Source of the DNA: Streptomyces smaragdinus
GTDB lineage: Bacteria > Actinomycetota > Actinomycetes > Streptomycetales > Streptomycetaceae
Assembly: GCF_009604385.1 (NCBI RefSeq)
Contig: NZ_WEGJ01000006.1
Span: 1 to 64,000 of the forward strand
DNA: 64,000 nucleotides
Reading direction: 5' to 3'
Numbering within the stretch: the stretch's first letter is position 1; every line of letters begins with the position of its first letter. The notes below the pieces were generated by a model. It was not told the origin of the DNA. It did not search any database and was given only the letters and a program-made list of their open reading frames with translations. The position numbers and the translations under genes are program-made. Shown here in pieces: positions 25,953 through 34,436 of the stretch.

Positions 25953-26744
25953 TTACTCCCCGACGCCCGCGAGGTCGCGCAGCCGGCGGCCCTGGGCGGC
26001 CCGCTCGGCGGCGCGCTGCTCGTCGTACGAACGGGTCACCGCCCCGCGCAGCAGGGCCTTGGTCTCCACCACCGCGTCACGCGGCGCGGCGAGGAGGGCG
26101 GCCGTCAGATCGCCGACGGCGGCGTCGAGCTCCGCGCGCGGTACGACGAGGTTCGCCAGGCCCACCCGCTCGGCTTCCTCCGCGCGTACGAAACGGCCCG
26201 TGGCGCAGATCTCCAACGCCCGCGCATAACCCACGAGTTCGACCAGCGGCCGGGTCCCGGTGAGGTCCGGTACAAGGCCGAGGCTGGTCTCGCGCATCGC
26301 GAACTGGACGTCGTCCGCGCATACCCGGAGGTCGCATGCCAGAGCCAGCTGAAAGCCCGCGCCAATGGCGTGACCGTGAACAGCGGCCAGGGAAACGATG
26401 TCATTCCGGCGCCACCAGGTGAATGCCTCCTGGTATTCGGCGATGGCGTCGTCGAGTTGAGCTTCCGGATACCGGGCGAGCTCGTGAAATGAGGGCATGC
26501 CGGGAATACCCTCGGGGGTGATGACCCCGAGGTCCAGGCCGGCCGAGAAGGATTTCCCTTCGGCGCGCAGGACGGCCACCCGGACGGAACCGGGCAGCAG
26601 CCGGCCGGCCTCGGTGAGGGCACGCCAGGTGGCGGCCGTCTGGGCGTTGCGCTTGGCGGGGTTGTCCAGCGTCACCGTGGCGACGGTGTCACCGTCGCCG
26701 CCGAGGGTGACCCGGACCCCGTCCTTGTTCAGCAGCTCAGTCAT
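25953..26744 (-). CDS. Enoyl-CoA hydratase/isomerase family protein
   Basis: 263-residue crotonase. Oxyanion-hole segments are seen at KSFSAGLDLGV (near 66) and VHGHAIGAGFQLALACDLRVC (near 122). In the second acid region MRETSLGLVPDLTGTRPLVELVG supplies a Glu. It probably acts in beta-oxidation or a related CoA pathway; the substrate is unknown. ATG at 26744 is preferred to longer frames as it gives the normal N-terminus. Confidence 0.86.
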   Translation of the reverse strand: MTELLNKDGVRVTLGGDGDTVATVTLDNPAKRNAQTAATWRALTEAGRLLPGSVRVAVLRAEGKSFSAGLDLGVITPEGIPGMPSFHELARYPEAQLDDAIAEYQEAFTWWRRNDIVSLAAVHGHAIGAGFQLALACDLRVCADDVQFAMRETSLGLVPDLTGTRPLVELVGYARALEICATGRFVRAEEAERVGLANLVVPRAELDAAVGDLTAALLAAPRDAVVETKALLRGAVTRSYDEQRAAERAAQGRRLRDLAGVGE

Positions 26745-26829
26745 ATACCGAACAGTAACCACCCGGCCGGCCCACCAGCCGACCGGGTCGCCACTGATTC
26801 CCTCGCGTCACGGGGGAAGAACCACAACC

Positions 26830-27051
26830 TCAGGAGGAAGCGGCCTTCTTGCCCCGCGTCGCGCCGCCGCGACCGCGCAGGGTCACGCCGGATTCACTGA
26901 GCATCCGGTGCACGAATCCATAGGAGCGACCGGTTTCTTCGGCCAGCGCCCGGATGCTCGCTCCGGAGTCGTACTTCTTCTTCAGGTCTGCCGCGAGCTT
27001 TTCGCGCGCGGCGCCGGTAACCCGGCTGCCCTTCTTCAGAGTCTCGGCCAC
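26830..27051 (-). CDS. Small helix-turn-helix DNA-binding protein
   Basis: 73-residue basic protein. The middle is a helix-turn-helix (KKYDSGASIRALAEETGRSYGFVHRMLSESGVTL), like the resolvase/Hin type, and the tail RGRGGATRGKKAASS is Lys/Arg-rich as in nucleoid proteins. It is very strongly conserved in streptomycetes. It may be a global regulator or nucleoid-associated factor; this is inference. Confidence 0.78.
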   Translation of the reverse strand: MAETLKKGSRVTGAAREKLAADLKKKYDSGASIRALAEETGRSYGFVHRMLSESGVTLRGRGGATRGKKAASS

Positions 27052-27414
27052 CCGTGCCTCCTCATACGGAAGTGCGCTCTGCGACTCTCATGATCACCCC
27101 TTTATGGCGTGCTGGCCACCCATTCCGCAAGGTCCGCGTCAACAGGTTTTTCCGACAGACCGTCGTGAAGACAAACGGAACGACTAATTCCGCCGATCAT
27201 GGAAACGCTCCCATGACCGGTGAGGCTTCAAACAAGCAGGTCAGATCGGTGCGCCCGGATCACGGGGCGCGCGAGAGCGGCGGTACGCCCCCGGTCCCGG
27301 CGGCGCGCCGGGGGATGAGGGGGACTCACTCAGATGATGGATCACGCGTGGGCCGAATGATCCAGTTCCAGTGGATCAGCGGCCCACGCGGGCGTCCCGG
27401 GGCGGCCGGGGGCG
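27052..27414. other. 363-base intergenic region
   Basis: This lies between the small HTH gene start and the ABC-F stop, so it holds the HTH promoter and the ABC-F terminator. No coding frame with bias or ribosome site is seen. The part 27060-27240 is lower in GC than its surroundings. A long hairpin occupies 27345-27390. Confidence 0.5.
27345..27390 (-). terminator. Long interrupted hairpin after the ABC-F gene
   Basis: Outer 11-bp perfect stem (27345-27355 with 27380-27390), inner 6-bp stem (GATCCA 27359-27364 with TGGATC 27372-27377), separated by small bulges, 25 bases past the ABC-F stop. It is a likely terminator. Confidence 0.7.
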
Positions 27415-29013
27415 TCAGGCCAGGGCCACCAGGTCGGCGTAGTCCTCGCCCCAGAGGTCCTCCACGCCGTCCGGCAGCAGGATGATGCGCTCGGGCTGCA
27501 GGGCGTCCACCGCGCCCTCGTCGTGGGTCACCAGAACCACGGCGCCCTCGTACGTGTGCAGCGCGCCGAGGATCTCCGCGCGGCTGGCCGGGTCGAGGTT
27601 GTTGGTGGGCTCGTCCAGCAGCAGGACGTTCGCCGAGGAGACCACCAGGGTCGCCAGGGCGAGCCGGGTCTTCTCGCCGCCGGAGAGCACCCCGGCCGGC
27701 TTGTCCACGTCGTCGCCGGAGAACAGGAACGAGCCGAGGATCTTGCGCACCTCGACCAGATCCGTGTCCGGGGCCGCCGAGCGCATGTTCTCCAGCACCG
27801 TACGGTCCGGGTCCAGCGTCTCGTGCTCCTGGGCGTAGTAGCCGAGCTTGAGCCCGTGCCCGGGCTGCACCTCGCCGGTGTCGGGCGTCTCGATACCGGC
27901 GAGCAGCCGCAGCAGCGTGGTCTTGCCGGCGCCGTTGAGGCCGAGGATGACGACGCGTGAGCCCTTGTCGATGGCCAGGTTCACGTCGGTGAAGATCTCG
28001 AGCGATCCGTACGACTTCGACAGGGCCTCCGCCATCAGCGGGGTCTTGCCGCAGGGCGCGGGGGTGGGGAAGCGGAGCTTGGCGACCTTGTCCGACTGGC
28101 GCACCTCGTCCAGCCCGGCCAGCAGCTTCTCCGCGCGGCGGGCCATGTTCTGGGCGGCGACGGTCTTGGTCGCCTTGGCGCGCATCTTGTCGGCCTGGGA
28201 GTTGAGCGCGGCGGCCTTCTTCTCGGCGTTCTGCCGCTCGCGGCGGCGGCGCTTCTCGTCGGCCTCGCGCTGGGCGAGGTAGAGCTTCCAGCCCATGTTG
28301 TAGACGTCGATGGTGGCCCGGTTGGCGTCGAGGTAGAAGACCTTGTTCACCACGGTCTCGACCAGGTCCACGTCGTGGGAGATCACGATGAAGCCGCCGT
28401 GGTACGTCTTCAGGTAGTCGCGCAGCCAGGCGATGGAGTCGGCGTCCAGATGGTTCGTCGGCTCGTCGAGCAGCAGGATGTCGGAGTCCGAGAAGAGGAT
28501 CCGGGCCAGCTCGACGCGGCGGCGCTGGCCGCCGGACAGGGTGTGCAGGGGCTGGCCCAGCACCCGGTCGGGCAGGCCCAGGCTGGCGGCGATGGTCGCG
28601 GCCTCGGCCTCGGCGGCGTAGCCGCCCTTGGTGAGGAACTCCGTCTCCATGCGCTCGTAGCGCTTCATGGCCTTCTCGCGGGTGGCGCCCTTTCCGGTGG
28701 CCATCCGCTCCTCGTCCTCGCGCATCTTGCGGATCATGGCGTCCAGACCGCGCGCGGAGAGGATCCGGTCGCGGGCGATGACGTCCAGGTCACCCGTGCG
28801 CGGGTCCTGCGGCAGATAGCCGACCTGGCCGCCGCGCGTGACGGCGCCGGCGGCGGGCTGGCCCTGGCCGGCGAGGACCTTGGTGAGGGTGGTCTTGCCG
28901 GCGCCGTTGCGGCCGACCAGGCCGATACGGTCACCCTTGGCGACGCGGAAGGTGGCGGATTCGATGAGAACGCGTGCGCCGGCACGCAGTTCTACGCCGG
29001 TGGCGGTGATCAC
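27415..29013 (-). CDS. ABC-F family ribosome-associated ATPase
   Basis: 532-residue soluble protein with two ATPase cassettes. First: Walker A GRNGAGKTT near 35, signature LSGGQRRRVELA, Walker B LLLDEPTNHLD. Second: GLNGAGKTT near 349, LSGGEKTRLALA, LLLDEPTNNLD. The linker between (about 240-290) is rich in Lys/Arg (EADEKRRRRERQNAEKKAAAL), the tRNA-contacting motif of ABC-F proteins. No membrane domain is present, so it is a translation factor, not a transporter. A role in antibiotic resistance cannot be read from the sequence. Confidence 0.92.
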   Translation of the reverse strand: MITATGVELRAGARVLIESATFRVAKGDRIGLVGRNGAGKTTLTKVLAGQGQPAAGAVTRGGQVGYLPQDPRTGDLDVIARDRILSARGLDAMIRKMREDEERMATGKGATREKAMKRYERMETEFLTKGGYAAEAEAATIAASLGLPDRVLGQPLHTLSGGQRRRVELARILFSDSDILLLDEPTNHLDADSIAWLRDYLKTYHGGFIVISHDVDLVETVVNKVFYLDANRATIDVYNMGWKLYLAQREADEKRRRRERQNAEKKAAALNSQADKMRAKATKTVAAQNMARRAEKLLAGLDEVRQSDKVAKLRFPTPAPCGKTPLMAEALSKSYGSLEIFTDVNLAIDKGSRVVILGLNGAGKTTLLRLLAGIETPDTGEVQPGHGLKLGYYAQEHETLDPDRTVLENMRSAAPDTDLVEVRKILGSFLFSGDDVDKPAGVLSGGEKTRLALATLVVSSANVLLLDEPTNNLDPASRAEILGALHTYEGAVVLVTHDEGAVDALQPERIILLPDGVEDLWGEDYADLVALA

Positions 29014-29213
29014 GGTCGAGCTCCAGGCAGCGGGAACGGACGTCGGACGGGGGCGCGGGATCGTGCGACGTCGGTCTAGTGCACGAGGAGGTGGGCCATG
29101 GATCCAGTGTATCCGGGGCGGGCAAGCGCTTTTCCTGGTCCCGGAGGGCGGGGCCCTCTCCGGTGGACGCCCGAAAAAGGCGCGTTTGTGCTGGTTGGAC
29201 CATACTCGGCTGC

Positions 29214-30104
29214 ATGCAGTTCGATGACGATGCCGGGCTGGACACCTCCCAGGTCCAGGACGCCCGGGGCCGGGGCCGGCTGGGCACTCCGGCGGCCAGG
29301 ACGGGGGGCCTGATCGGGCTCATCGTGGCGCTGGTCGGGCTGTTCTTCGGGGTGGGTCCGGACCGGCTGGGGCTGAGCGGGGACGAGTCGCCGGCGCCGG
29401 CGACGACGGACGCCGCGGATCTGGCGGCGCGGTGCCGGACGGGGGCGGACGCGAACGCGAGCGCGGACTGCCGGACCGTGGCGGTGGTGAACAGCGTGCA
29501 GTCCTTCTGGGCGCAGGAGTTCCGGCGGCGGGGCGGGACGTACCGGGACGCGGACACGGTGCTGTACTCGGGGGCCGTGGACACCGCGTGCGGGGCGGCC
29601 TCGGCGGCCGTGGGGCCGTTCTACTGTCCCGGGGACAACAAGGTGTACCTCGACCTGTCGTTCTTCGACGAGCTGCAGTCGCGGTTCGGGGCGACCGGGG
29701 GGCCGTTCGCCCAGGCGTACGTCATCGCGCACGAGTACGGGCACCACGTGCAGTGGCTCACGGGGGTGATGGACCGGATCGGGCCGAACTCCGGGATGGG
29801 GACGACGTCGAACTCGGTGCGGCTGGAGCTGCAGGCGGACTGCTACGCGGGGGTGTGGGCGCATCACGCGCAGTCGACGCCGCAGCGGGACACGGGGCGG
29901 CCGCTGATCTCCTCCCTGACGGAGGAGGACATCCGGGACGGGCTCGACGCGGCGGCGGCGGTCGGCGACGACCGTATCCAGGAGCGGTTCTCGGGGCGGG
30001 TCACCCCGGACACGTGGACGCACGGCTCCGCCGCGGAGCGTCAGGAATGGTTCGCGCGGGGGCTGCGGTCGGGGGACATGAACGCGTGCGACACCTTCCG
30101 GTGA
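29214..30104 (+). CDS. Membrane-anchored neutral zinc metallopeptidase (YpfJ family)
   Basis: 296-residue protein with one membrane helix (about residues 31-48) and an outside catalytic domain. The zinc motif HEYGHH lies in YVIAHEYGHHVQW near residue 175, with the third ligand likely in LELQADCYAGVWA. Paired cysteines (CRTG/DCRT and others) suggest disulphides. Length and layout fit the KPN_02809/YpfJ family, whose substrate is unknown. The large inverted repeat at 30131 follows. Confidence 0.87.
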   Translation: MQFDDDAGLDTSQVQDARGRGRLGTPAARTGGLIGLIVALVGLFFGVGPDRLGLSGDESPAPATTDAADLAARCRTGADANASADCRTVAVVNSVQSFWAQEFRRRGGTYRDADTVLYSGAVDTACGAASAAVGPFYCPGDNKVYLDLSFFDELQSRFGATGGPFAQAYVIAHEYGHHVQWLTGVMDRIGPNSGMGTTSNSVRLELQADCYAGVWAHHAQSTPQRDTGRPLISSLTEEDIRDGLDAAAAVGDDRIQERFSGRVTPDTWTHGSAAERQEWFARGLRSGDMNACDTFR

Positions 30105-30130
30105 GGGTTGGCCGCCCCGGTCGTTGTTGT

Positions 30131-30276
30131 GTTGCGCCGGCTGACGCGCTTCGGCTTCGCCGGAGGCCTCAAACGCCGGCCGGGCTGTGGGCCGGCCCGA
30201 GGTGAGCGTTCACCCTCCAGCCCGGCCGGCGTTTGAGGCCTCCGGGCGAAGCCCGGAGCGCGTCAGCCGGCGCAAC
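30131..30276. repeat. Large near-perfect inverted repeat (intergenic element, terminator)
   Basis: Outer arms of 20 bp are perfect (30131-30150 with 30257-30276) and inner arms of 26 bp are perfect (30162-30187 with 30218-30243), with a short mismatched stretch between and a 30-base centre. It fills the gap between two convergent genes. The inner arm recurs with three changes at 6149-6170. It is likely a bidirectional terminator formed by a dispersed repeat. Confidence 0.8.
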
Positions 30277-30291
30277 GGCACCCTCCGAAGG

Positions 30292-30690
30292 TCAGTCCCC
30301 CGCACCCCCCGGGGGTGTGTACGTGCCGAAGCTCCAGATGTTTCCCTCCAGGTCGCGGGCCATGTAGTCGCGCGAGCCGTAGTCCTGGTCCGTGGGAGGC
30401 ATCAGGATCTCCGCGCCGTGCGACGCCGCGCGGGCGTGGTGGGCGTCGACGTCCGTGACCGCCACGTACACCGCGGCCGGTCCCGCGTTCTTCATCGCCT
30501 CGTCGAAGGCACTCCCCGTGCCCTTCGACCCGAGCATCACCGCCCCGCCGGCGTGGCCGAGCTCGGCGTGGGCGACCGTGCCGTCCTCGCCCTCGTACAC
30601 GGCGATCCGCTCCAGGCCGAACGCCTCGGTGAGCTGCTGGATCGCCGCCTTCGCGTCGCTGTACAGCAGCGCCGGATACATGCCGGACAT
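30292..30690 (-). CDS. VOC-family (glyoxalase/bleomycin-resistance-like) protein
   Basis: 132-residue protein with two beta-alpha-beta repeats: MYPALLYSDAKAAIQQLTEAFGLE and AAVYVAVTDVDAHHARAASHGAEIL, ending in YGSRDYMARDLEGNIWSFGTY. This is the glyoxalase superfamily fold, with the C-terminal Glu of the metal site in DLEGNIW. Substrate is not predictable. ATG at 30690 is selected with GGGAGA upstream. Confidence 0.85.
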   Translation of the reverse strand: MSGMYPALLYSDAKAAIQQLTEAFGLERIAVYEGEDGTVAHAELGHAGGAVMLGSKGTGSAFDEAMKNAGPAAVYVAVTDVDAHHARAASHGAEILMPPTDQDYGSRDYMARDLEGNIWSFGTYTPPGGAGD

Positions 30691-30764
30691 GGTGTCTCCC
30701 TTCCTGGGACGTGACCCGTGTCCCAGTCTGGCACCGGGGTCCGACACTCACCCCCGGGCGGGGC

Positions 30765-32156
30765 TCAGGCCCCGCCCACATGCACCTCAAAGGCCGCCTT
30801 GCGGACCGCCTTGGCCAGCGCCGGATCGGGGTGGGCGGCCGCGAGGGCGACCAGCACCTGCACCGTGCGCGGATGGCCCACCGCGCGGACCTCCGCCAGC
30901 AGCTCCGGGACCGTCGGCTGGAGCGCCGAGTCGAGGTGCCGTACCAGCAGCCGCCCCTCGCCGTGGTCGGCGACGGCGGCGGCCGTGTCGACCCACAGCC
31001 AGGTGGCCTCCTCGCGGCTCAGCACGCCCGGCGCGTCCTCGGGGTCCACGCCCTCCTGCTCGGCCAGCCAGAGCAGCGCGTACGGGCGCAGCACCGGCTC
31101 CCCCAGCACGCCGCGTACCGCCTGCTCCCCCGCGGCGCCCGCGACCCGCAGCGCCTCGAAGGCCAGACCGCGCAGCAGGGCGTCGTCGCCGCGCGCGGCC
31201 TCCAGCAGCTCGGCGACGGCGCCGGCCGTGGGGCGGGCGGCGAACCAGGCCCGGTACTCGGCGCGCGCGGGGCGCGGGGTGAGGCCGGCGCAGCCGCGGA
31301 GCATGGCGGCGGCGGGGGCCTCGATGTTGCCGCCGGCAGGGCTCTGCGCGGCGACGCAGATCTGCTCGATCTTCGTCCACACCGCCCAGTGGCCGAGCGG
31401 GGTGAGGGTGGACTCCTCCCCCTCCGCCGCGCGGACCAGCGCACCGACGGACGCGAAGGCGGTCAGCGCCCAGTCGAGGAGCCCGGGGAGGGCCGCGTCG
31501 TCCGCCCGGACGGGGCCGGCGCCGCCGGGGACGGGCAGGCCCTCGTCGCCGTACGGGACCTCGCAGCGTTCGGTGCGGATCTCGGCGACGCGCTGGCGCA
31601 GGATGTCCAGCAGGACGGGCTCGCGGACGGGGCCGCCCGTGAGGTGGAGCAGCGCGAGGAGCTGCGGCATGGCCTCGATGACCTCGGCGACGGTCTCCGC
31701 GGACTGCGTCTCGGGGGCCGGGTGGGCGAACGACCAGGCGTCGAAGAGGGCGACCCAGCCGCGCAGCACCGCGCCGTCGTCGCTGTCCCAGGCGCGCAGC
31801 CGCCAGCCGGGGCGGGCCCGGCCGCCGTGCAGCTCGATGAGGCCGGCCAGGCGGGCGCGGGCCCAGTCGGCGACGATCTCGGCGGAGGTGACGCCGAGCT
31901 GTTCGGCGGCCTCCTCGGCGGCGACCTTGCTCGGGGTGCCGACGGCCTGCGCCCAGCGCGCGACGCGGGTCGCGCCGGTGAGTGTGCGCCGGGCGTGCGC
32001 TGCCAGGGTGCGCGCGGGGGCGATGCCCTCCGGTGGCTTGGGTGCCGGGCGCATGGCCCGGTCGGTGACCGCCCGCCGGGCGCTCTCGGCTGCCTGCTGG
32101 GAGTGCTTGCGCACCAGTCGGAGCGGTGCGCTTCCGCGCGCGTTTCGGGCCGTCAC
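30765..32156 (-). CDS. Conserved hypothetical protein, alpha-helical
   Basis: 463-residue, Ala/Leu-rich soluble protein with no membrane segment and no recognised catalytic motif. The C-terminal 220 residues look like repeated helical pairs (for example PTAGAVAELLEAARGDDALLRGLAFEALRVAG, then HPRTVQVLVALAAAHPDPALAKAVRKAAFE), suggesting a HEAT-like or scaffold fold. GTG at 32156 is chosen because coding bias fades upstream. A later start at residue 35 (MRPAPK) is possible. Confidence 0.65.
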   Translation of the reverse strand: MTARNARGSAPLRLVRKHSQQAAESARRAVTDRAMRPAPKPPEGIAPARTLAAHARRTLTGATRVARWAQAVGTPSKVAAEEAAEQLGVTSAEIVADWARARLAGLIELHGGRARPGWRLRAWDSDDGAVLRGWVALFDAWSFAHPAPETQSAETVAEVIEAMPQLLALLHLTGGPVREPVLLDILRQRVAEIRTERCEVPYGDEGLPVPGGAGPVRADDAALPGLLDWALTAFASVGALVRAAEGEESTLTPLGHWAVWTKIEQICVAAQSPAGGNIEAPAAAMLRGCAGLTPRPARAEYRAWFAARPTAGAVAELLEAARGDDALLRGLAFEALRVAGAAGEQAVRGVLGEPVLRPYALLWLAEQEGVDPEDAPGVLSREEATWLWVDTAAAVADHGEGRLLVRHLDSALQPTVPELLAEVRAVGHPRTVQVLVALAAAHPDPALAKAVRKAAFEVHVGGA

Positions 32157-32308
32157 GGGACACCAGTGTTCCTGCTGGGGGCCGGAATGCCCAATCCGGG
32201 GTGCCGTCTTGCCCCGTACCGGCCCGCGGACAGGCGGTGGCCTGGGCTTCCTACGGAGCGTAACCGGCCCCGGTGCGGGCCCGCGGAATCCCCCGGAACG
32301 GTGTCCGG

Positions 32309-33463
32309 CTACAGCAGCGGGGTGAGGAACCGGCGCAAAGTCTCCTCGTACGCGGCCGGCGCCGCGTTCCACATCGCCGCGTGCCGGCCGCCCGGGACGG
32401 TGTGCAGATGGACCCGGTCGGGGTGGCGCGCGGCGAGGTCGAGGGACGTCTGCCAGGGGGCGACGGTGTCGTCGGGGCCGTGGAAGATCAGCACCGGCGG
32501 GGTGCCGGGGCCGGGCCACAGGTCGGCGGGCGCGGGGCCGTTGCCCAGGCCCGTGCGCTCGCCCGCGGCGATGACCGCGAGCCGGCCGAGGGCGGCGGGC
32601 AGCCGGCGGACGGTGGCCAGGGCCCGTACCGTGGCCTGCCAGTCGAGCACCGGCGAATCGAGGATCAGCCCGCCGACCCGCGCCCGCAGCGCCGACATGG
32701 CCGCCGTGCGCAGCGCCATCACCGCGCCCGTCGACCAGCCGTACAGCACCACGTGCCGTGCGCCGTGGCCCGTGGCGTAGCGCAGCGCGGCGTCCAGGTC
32801 CCGCCACTCGGCGTGGCCCAGCCGCCGGGGACCGCCGGAGGGCATCGGTGCGCCGTCGTCGCCGCGGTGGGCGAGCAGGAGCAGGGGCAGCCCGAGGTCC
32901 TGGAGGAAGGGGAGCACGCACAGGGCCTGTTCCCGGCCGGCGCCCAGGCCGTGCGCGGCGATCACCCAGGTGTCGCGGGTGCCCGGCACGAACCAGGCGG
33001 GCAGGCCGCCCAGCTCGCCGGGGACCAGGACGTCGCGGTGGTCGAAGCCCAGCGCGGTGCGGGGGCTGCCGGCGTACACCTGCGGCGTGACGCGCAGCCT
33101 GGTGCCGGGGCGCAGACGGCCGGAGGTGACGGCCTCCAGGATCCGTACGACGGTGCCCTCGGCGCCGTCCGCGGGGAGCTCGGGACCCACGCGGGCGTGC
33201 GTGCCGGCGCCCAGCAGCCCGTACACGCCGGGGAGCGCCGCTGCCGGGGTGCGGGTGAGGGTGACGGTGTCGCCGCGGACGCGGCGGACGGTGACCGGCC
33301 GGTCGGTGAACCCGGCGGGGCCACCGGGGTCGAGGGCCGCGGCGGCGCCGTAGCGGCCGGCGGCGACGGCGGCCGCGGCGCCGGTGAGCGCGGTGCCGGC
33401 CAGGGCGGCGGCCGTACGCAGCGCGGCCCCGGCGGTGTTCGGGCGGTACCGGTCGGCGGACAC
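32309..33463 (-). CDS. Alpha/beta hydrolase, exported or membrane-anchored
   Basis: 384-residue protein with an N-terminal hydrophobic segment (AALRTAAALAGTALTGAAAAVAAG). The hydrolase domain starts near residue 165 (TWVIAAHGLGAG). The nucleophile Ser is in YGWSTGAV, the acid in HGPDDTV and the His in PGGRHAAMW, so the triad looks complete. It resembles bacterial cell-envelope hydrolases of unknown substrate. Confidence 0.8.
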   Translation of the reverse strand: MSADRYRPNTAGAALRTAAALAGTALTGAAAAVAAGRYGAAAALDPGGPAGFTDRPVTVRRVRGDTVTLTRTPAAALPGVYGLLGAGTHARVGPELPADGAEGTVVRILEAVTSGRLRPGTRLRVTPQVYAGSPRTALGFDHRDVLVPGELGGLPAWFVPGTRDTWVIAAHGLGAGREQALCVLPFLQDLGLPLLLLAHRGDDGAPMPSGGPRRLGHAEWRDLDAALRYATGHGARHVVLYGWSTGAVMALRTAAMSALRARVGGLILDSPVLDWQATVRALATVRRLPAALGRLAVIAAGERTGLGNGPAPADLWPGPGTPPVLIFHGPDDTVAPWQTSLDLAARHPDRVHLHTVPGGRHAAMWNAAPAAYEETLRRFLTPLL

Positions 33464-33502
33464 GCCTTCATTGTCGGCCGGACGGCGCCGACCGGCCAGC
33501 CG

Positions 33503-34171
33503 TCAGACGCCCGGCGGCTGCCCGTACCCGCGCAGCTGCTCCGCGACCCCGGCCAGCTCCGCCGCGTCCAGCAGGGACGGCTCCAGGCCCGGGACGGAGC
33601 GGGCCGCCAGCCACACCCTGCACATCCATTCGAGCTGGGCCGTCCGCTCGTACGCCTGCGCGAGGGTGGCGCCGTACGCCATCGTGCCGTGGTTGCGCAG
33701 CAGACAGGCGGAGCGGTCGCGCAGCGCCCTGGCCATGTGGACGGCCAGCTCGGCGGAGCCGTAACGGGCGTAGGGGGCGACGCGGACCGGACCGCCCAGC
33801 GCCGCCGTCATGTAGTGGATGGCGGGGACGGTGTCGACGAGGGTGGAGACCGCCGTGGCGTGCACGGCGTGGGTGTGCACGACGGCGCGCGCGCCGGGGG
33901 CCTTCGCGTAGAGGGTCAGATGCATCGGGAGCTCGCTGGTGGGGCGCAGGCGGCCGGCGGTCCGGTTGCCGTCGGGGTCGACCGCCGTGAGATCGTCGGG
34001 GCCGAGTTCGTCGTACGGGACGCCGGTCGGGGTCACCAGGATCTCGTCGCCGACGCGTACCGAGACATTCCCGGACGTACCCACCACGAGTCCGTCCGTC
34101 ACCGTCCGCCGTGCGACGGCCACCAGCTCCGCCCAGGCGGCCGCGCGCTCCGGTGAGTTGACCTTCGGCAC
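33503..34171 (-). CDS. Class II aldolase/adducin family (fuculose-phosphate aldolase-like)
   Basis: 222-residue zinc aldolase. Family elements are in order: VGTSGNVSVR near 30, PTGVPYDEL, the catalytic Glu in LRPTSELPMH, the zinc ligands in VVHTHAVHAT and a third His in LLRNHGTMAYG. It cleaves a sugar phosphate to dihydroxyacetone phosphate and an aldehyde, or acts in a related salvage step. A 16-base operator-like palindrome lies in its upstream region, 76 bases from the start. Confidence 0.86.
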   Translation of the reverse strand: MPKVNSPERAAAWAELVAVARRTVTDGLVVGTSGNVSVRVGDEILVTPTGVPYDELGPDDLTAVDPDGNRTAGRLRPTSELPMHLTLYAKAPGARAVVHTHAVHATAVSTLVDTVPAIHYMTAALGGPVRVAPYARYGSAELAVHMARALRDRSACLLRNHGTMAYGATLAQAYERTAQLEWMCRVWLAARSVPGLEPSLLDAAELAGVAEQLRGYGQPPGV

Positions 34172-34246
34172 TGCCGGTACCTCATTTCGTCATACGTCCC
34201 GTAGGCCGGGAACGTCCGCGATGGAGTGAACTCCAGATGAATCGAC

Positions 34247-34262
34247 CGTGATGTGCATCACG
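34247..34262. promoter_or_regulatory. CGTGATG-TG-CATCACG palindrome, candidate operator
   Basis: Perfect 7-base arms with a 2-base centre, between the divergent aldolase and phosphate transporter genes. It resembles sites of Crp/Fnr-like or GntR-like regulators, but no family can be assigned firmly. Confidence 0.4.
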
Positions 34263-34363
34263 CCGTGACACGGTCTCCTTGTGACCGGAAGCCCATGATT
34301 CAAGGGCTCGAAGCTCCGTCCGGATGACGTTCGTTCATCACCGTCATCATGCGGACCGACCTC

Positions 34364-34385
34364 GTTCACCTTCTGTTCATTCACA
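34364..34385 (+). promoter_or_regulatory. PHO-box-like direct repeat upstream of the phosphate transporter
   Basis: Two adjacent 11-base units, GTTCACCTTCT (34364-34374) and GTTCATTCACA (34375-34385), match the streptomycete PhoP direct-repeat unit (G-G/T-TCAYYY...). A third partial unit, GTTCATCACCG, is at 34333-34343. The pair ends 51 bases before the ATG, in the right place to control the promoter. Confidence 0.65.
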
Positions 34386-34436
34386 GTGCTTACGTTCCTC
34401 AAGCCCCCAGACGTTCGAGTGGATTGTTGGGTCTCC

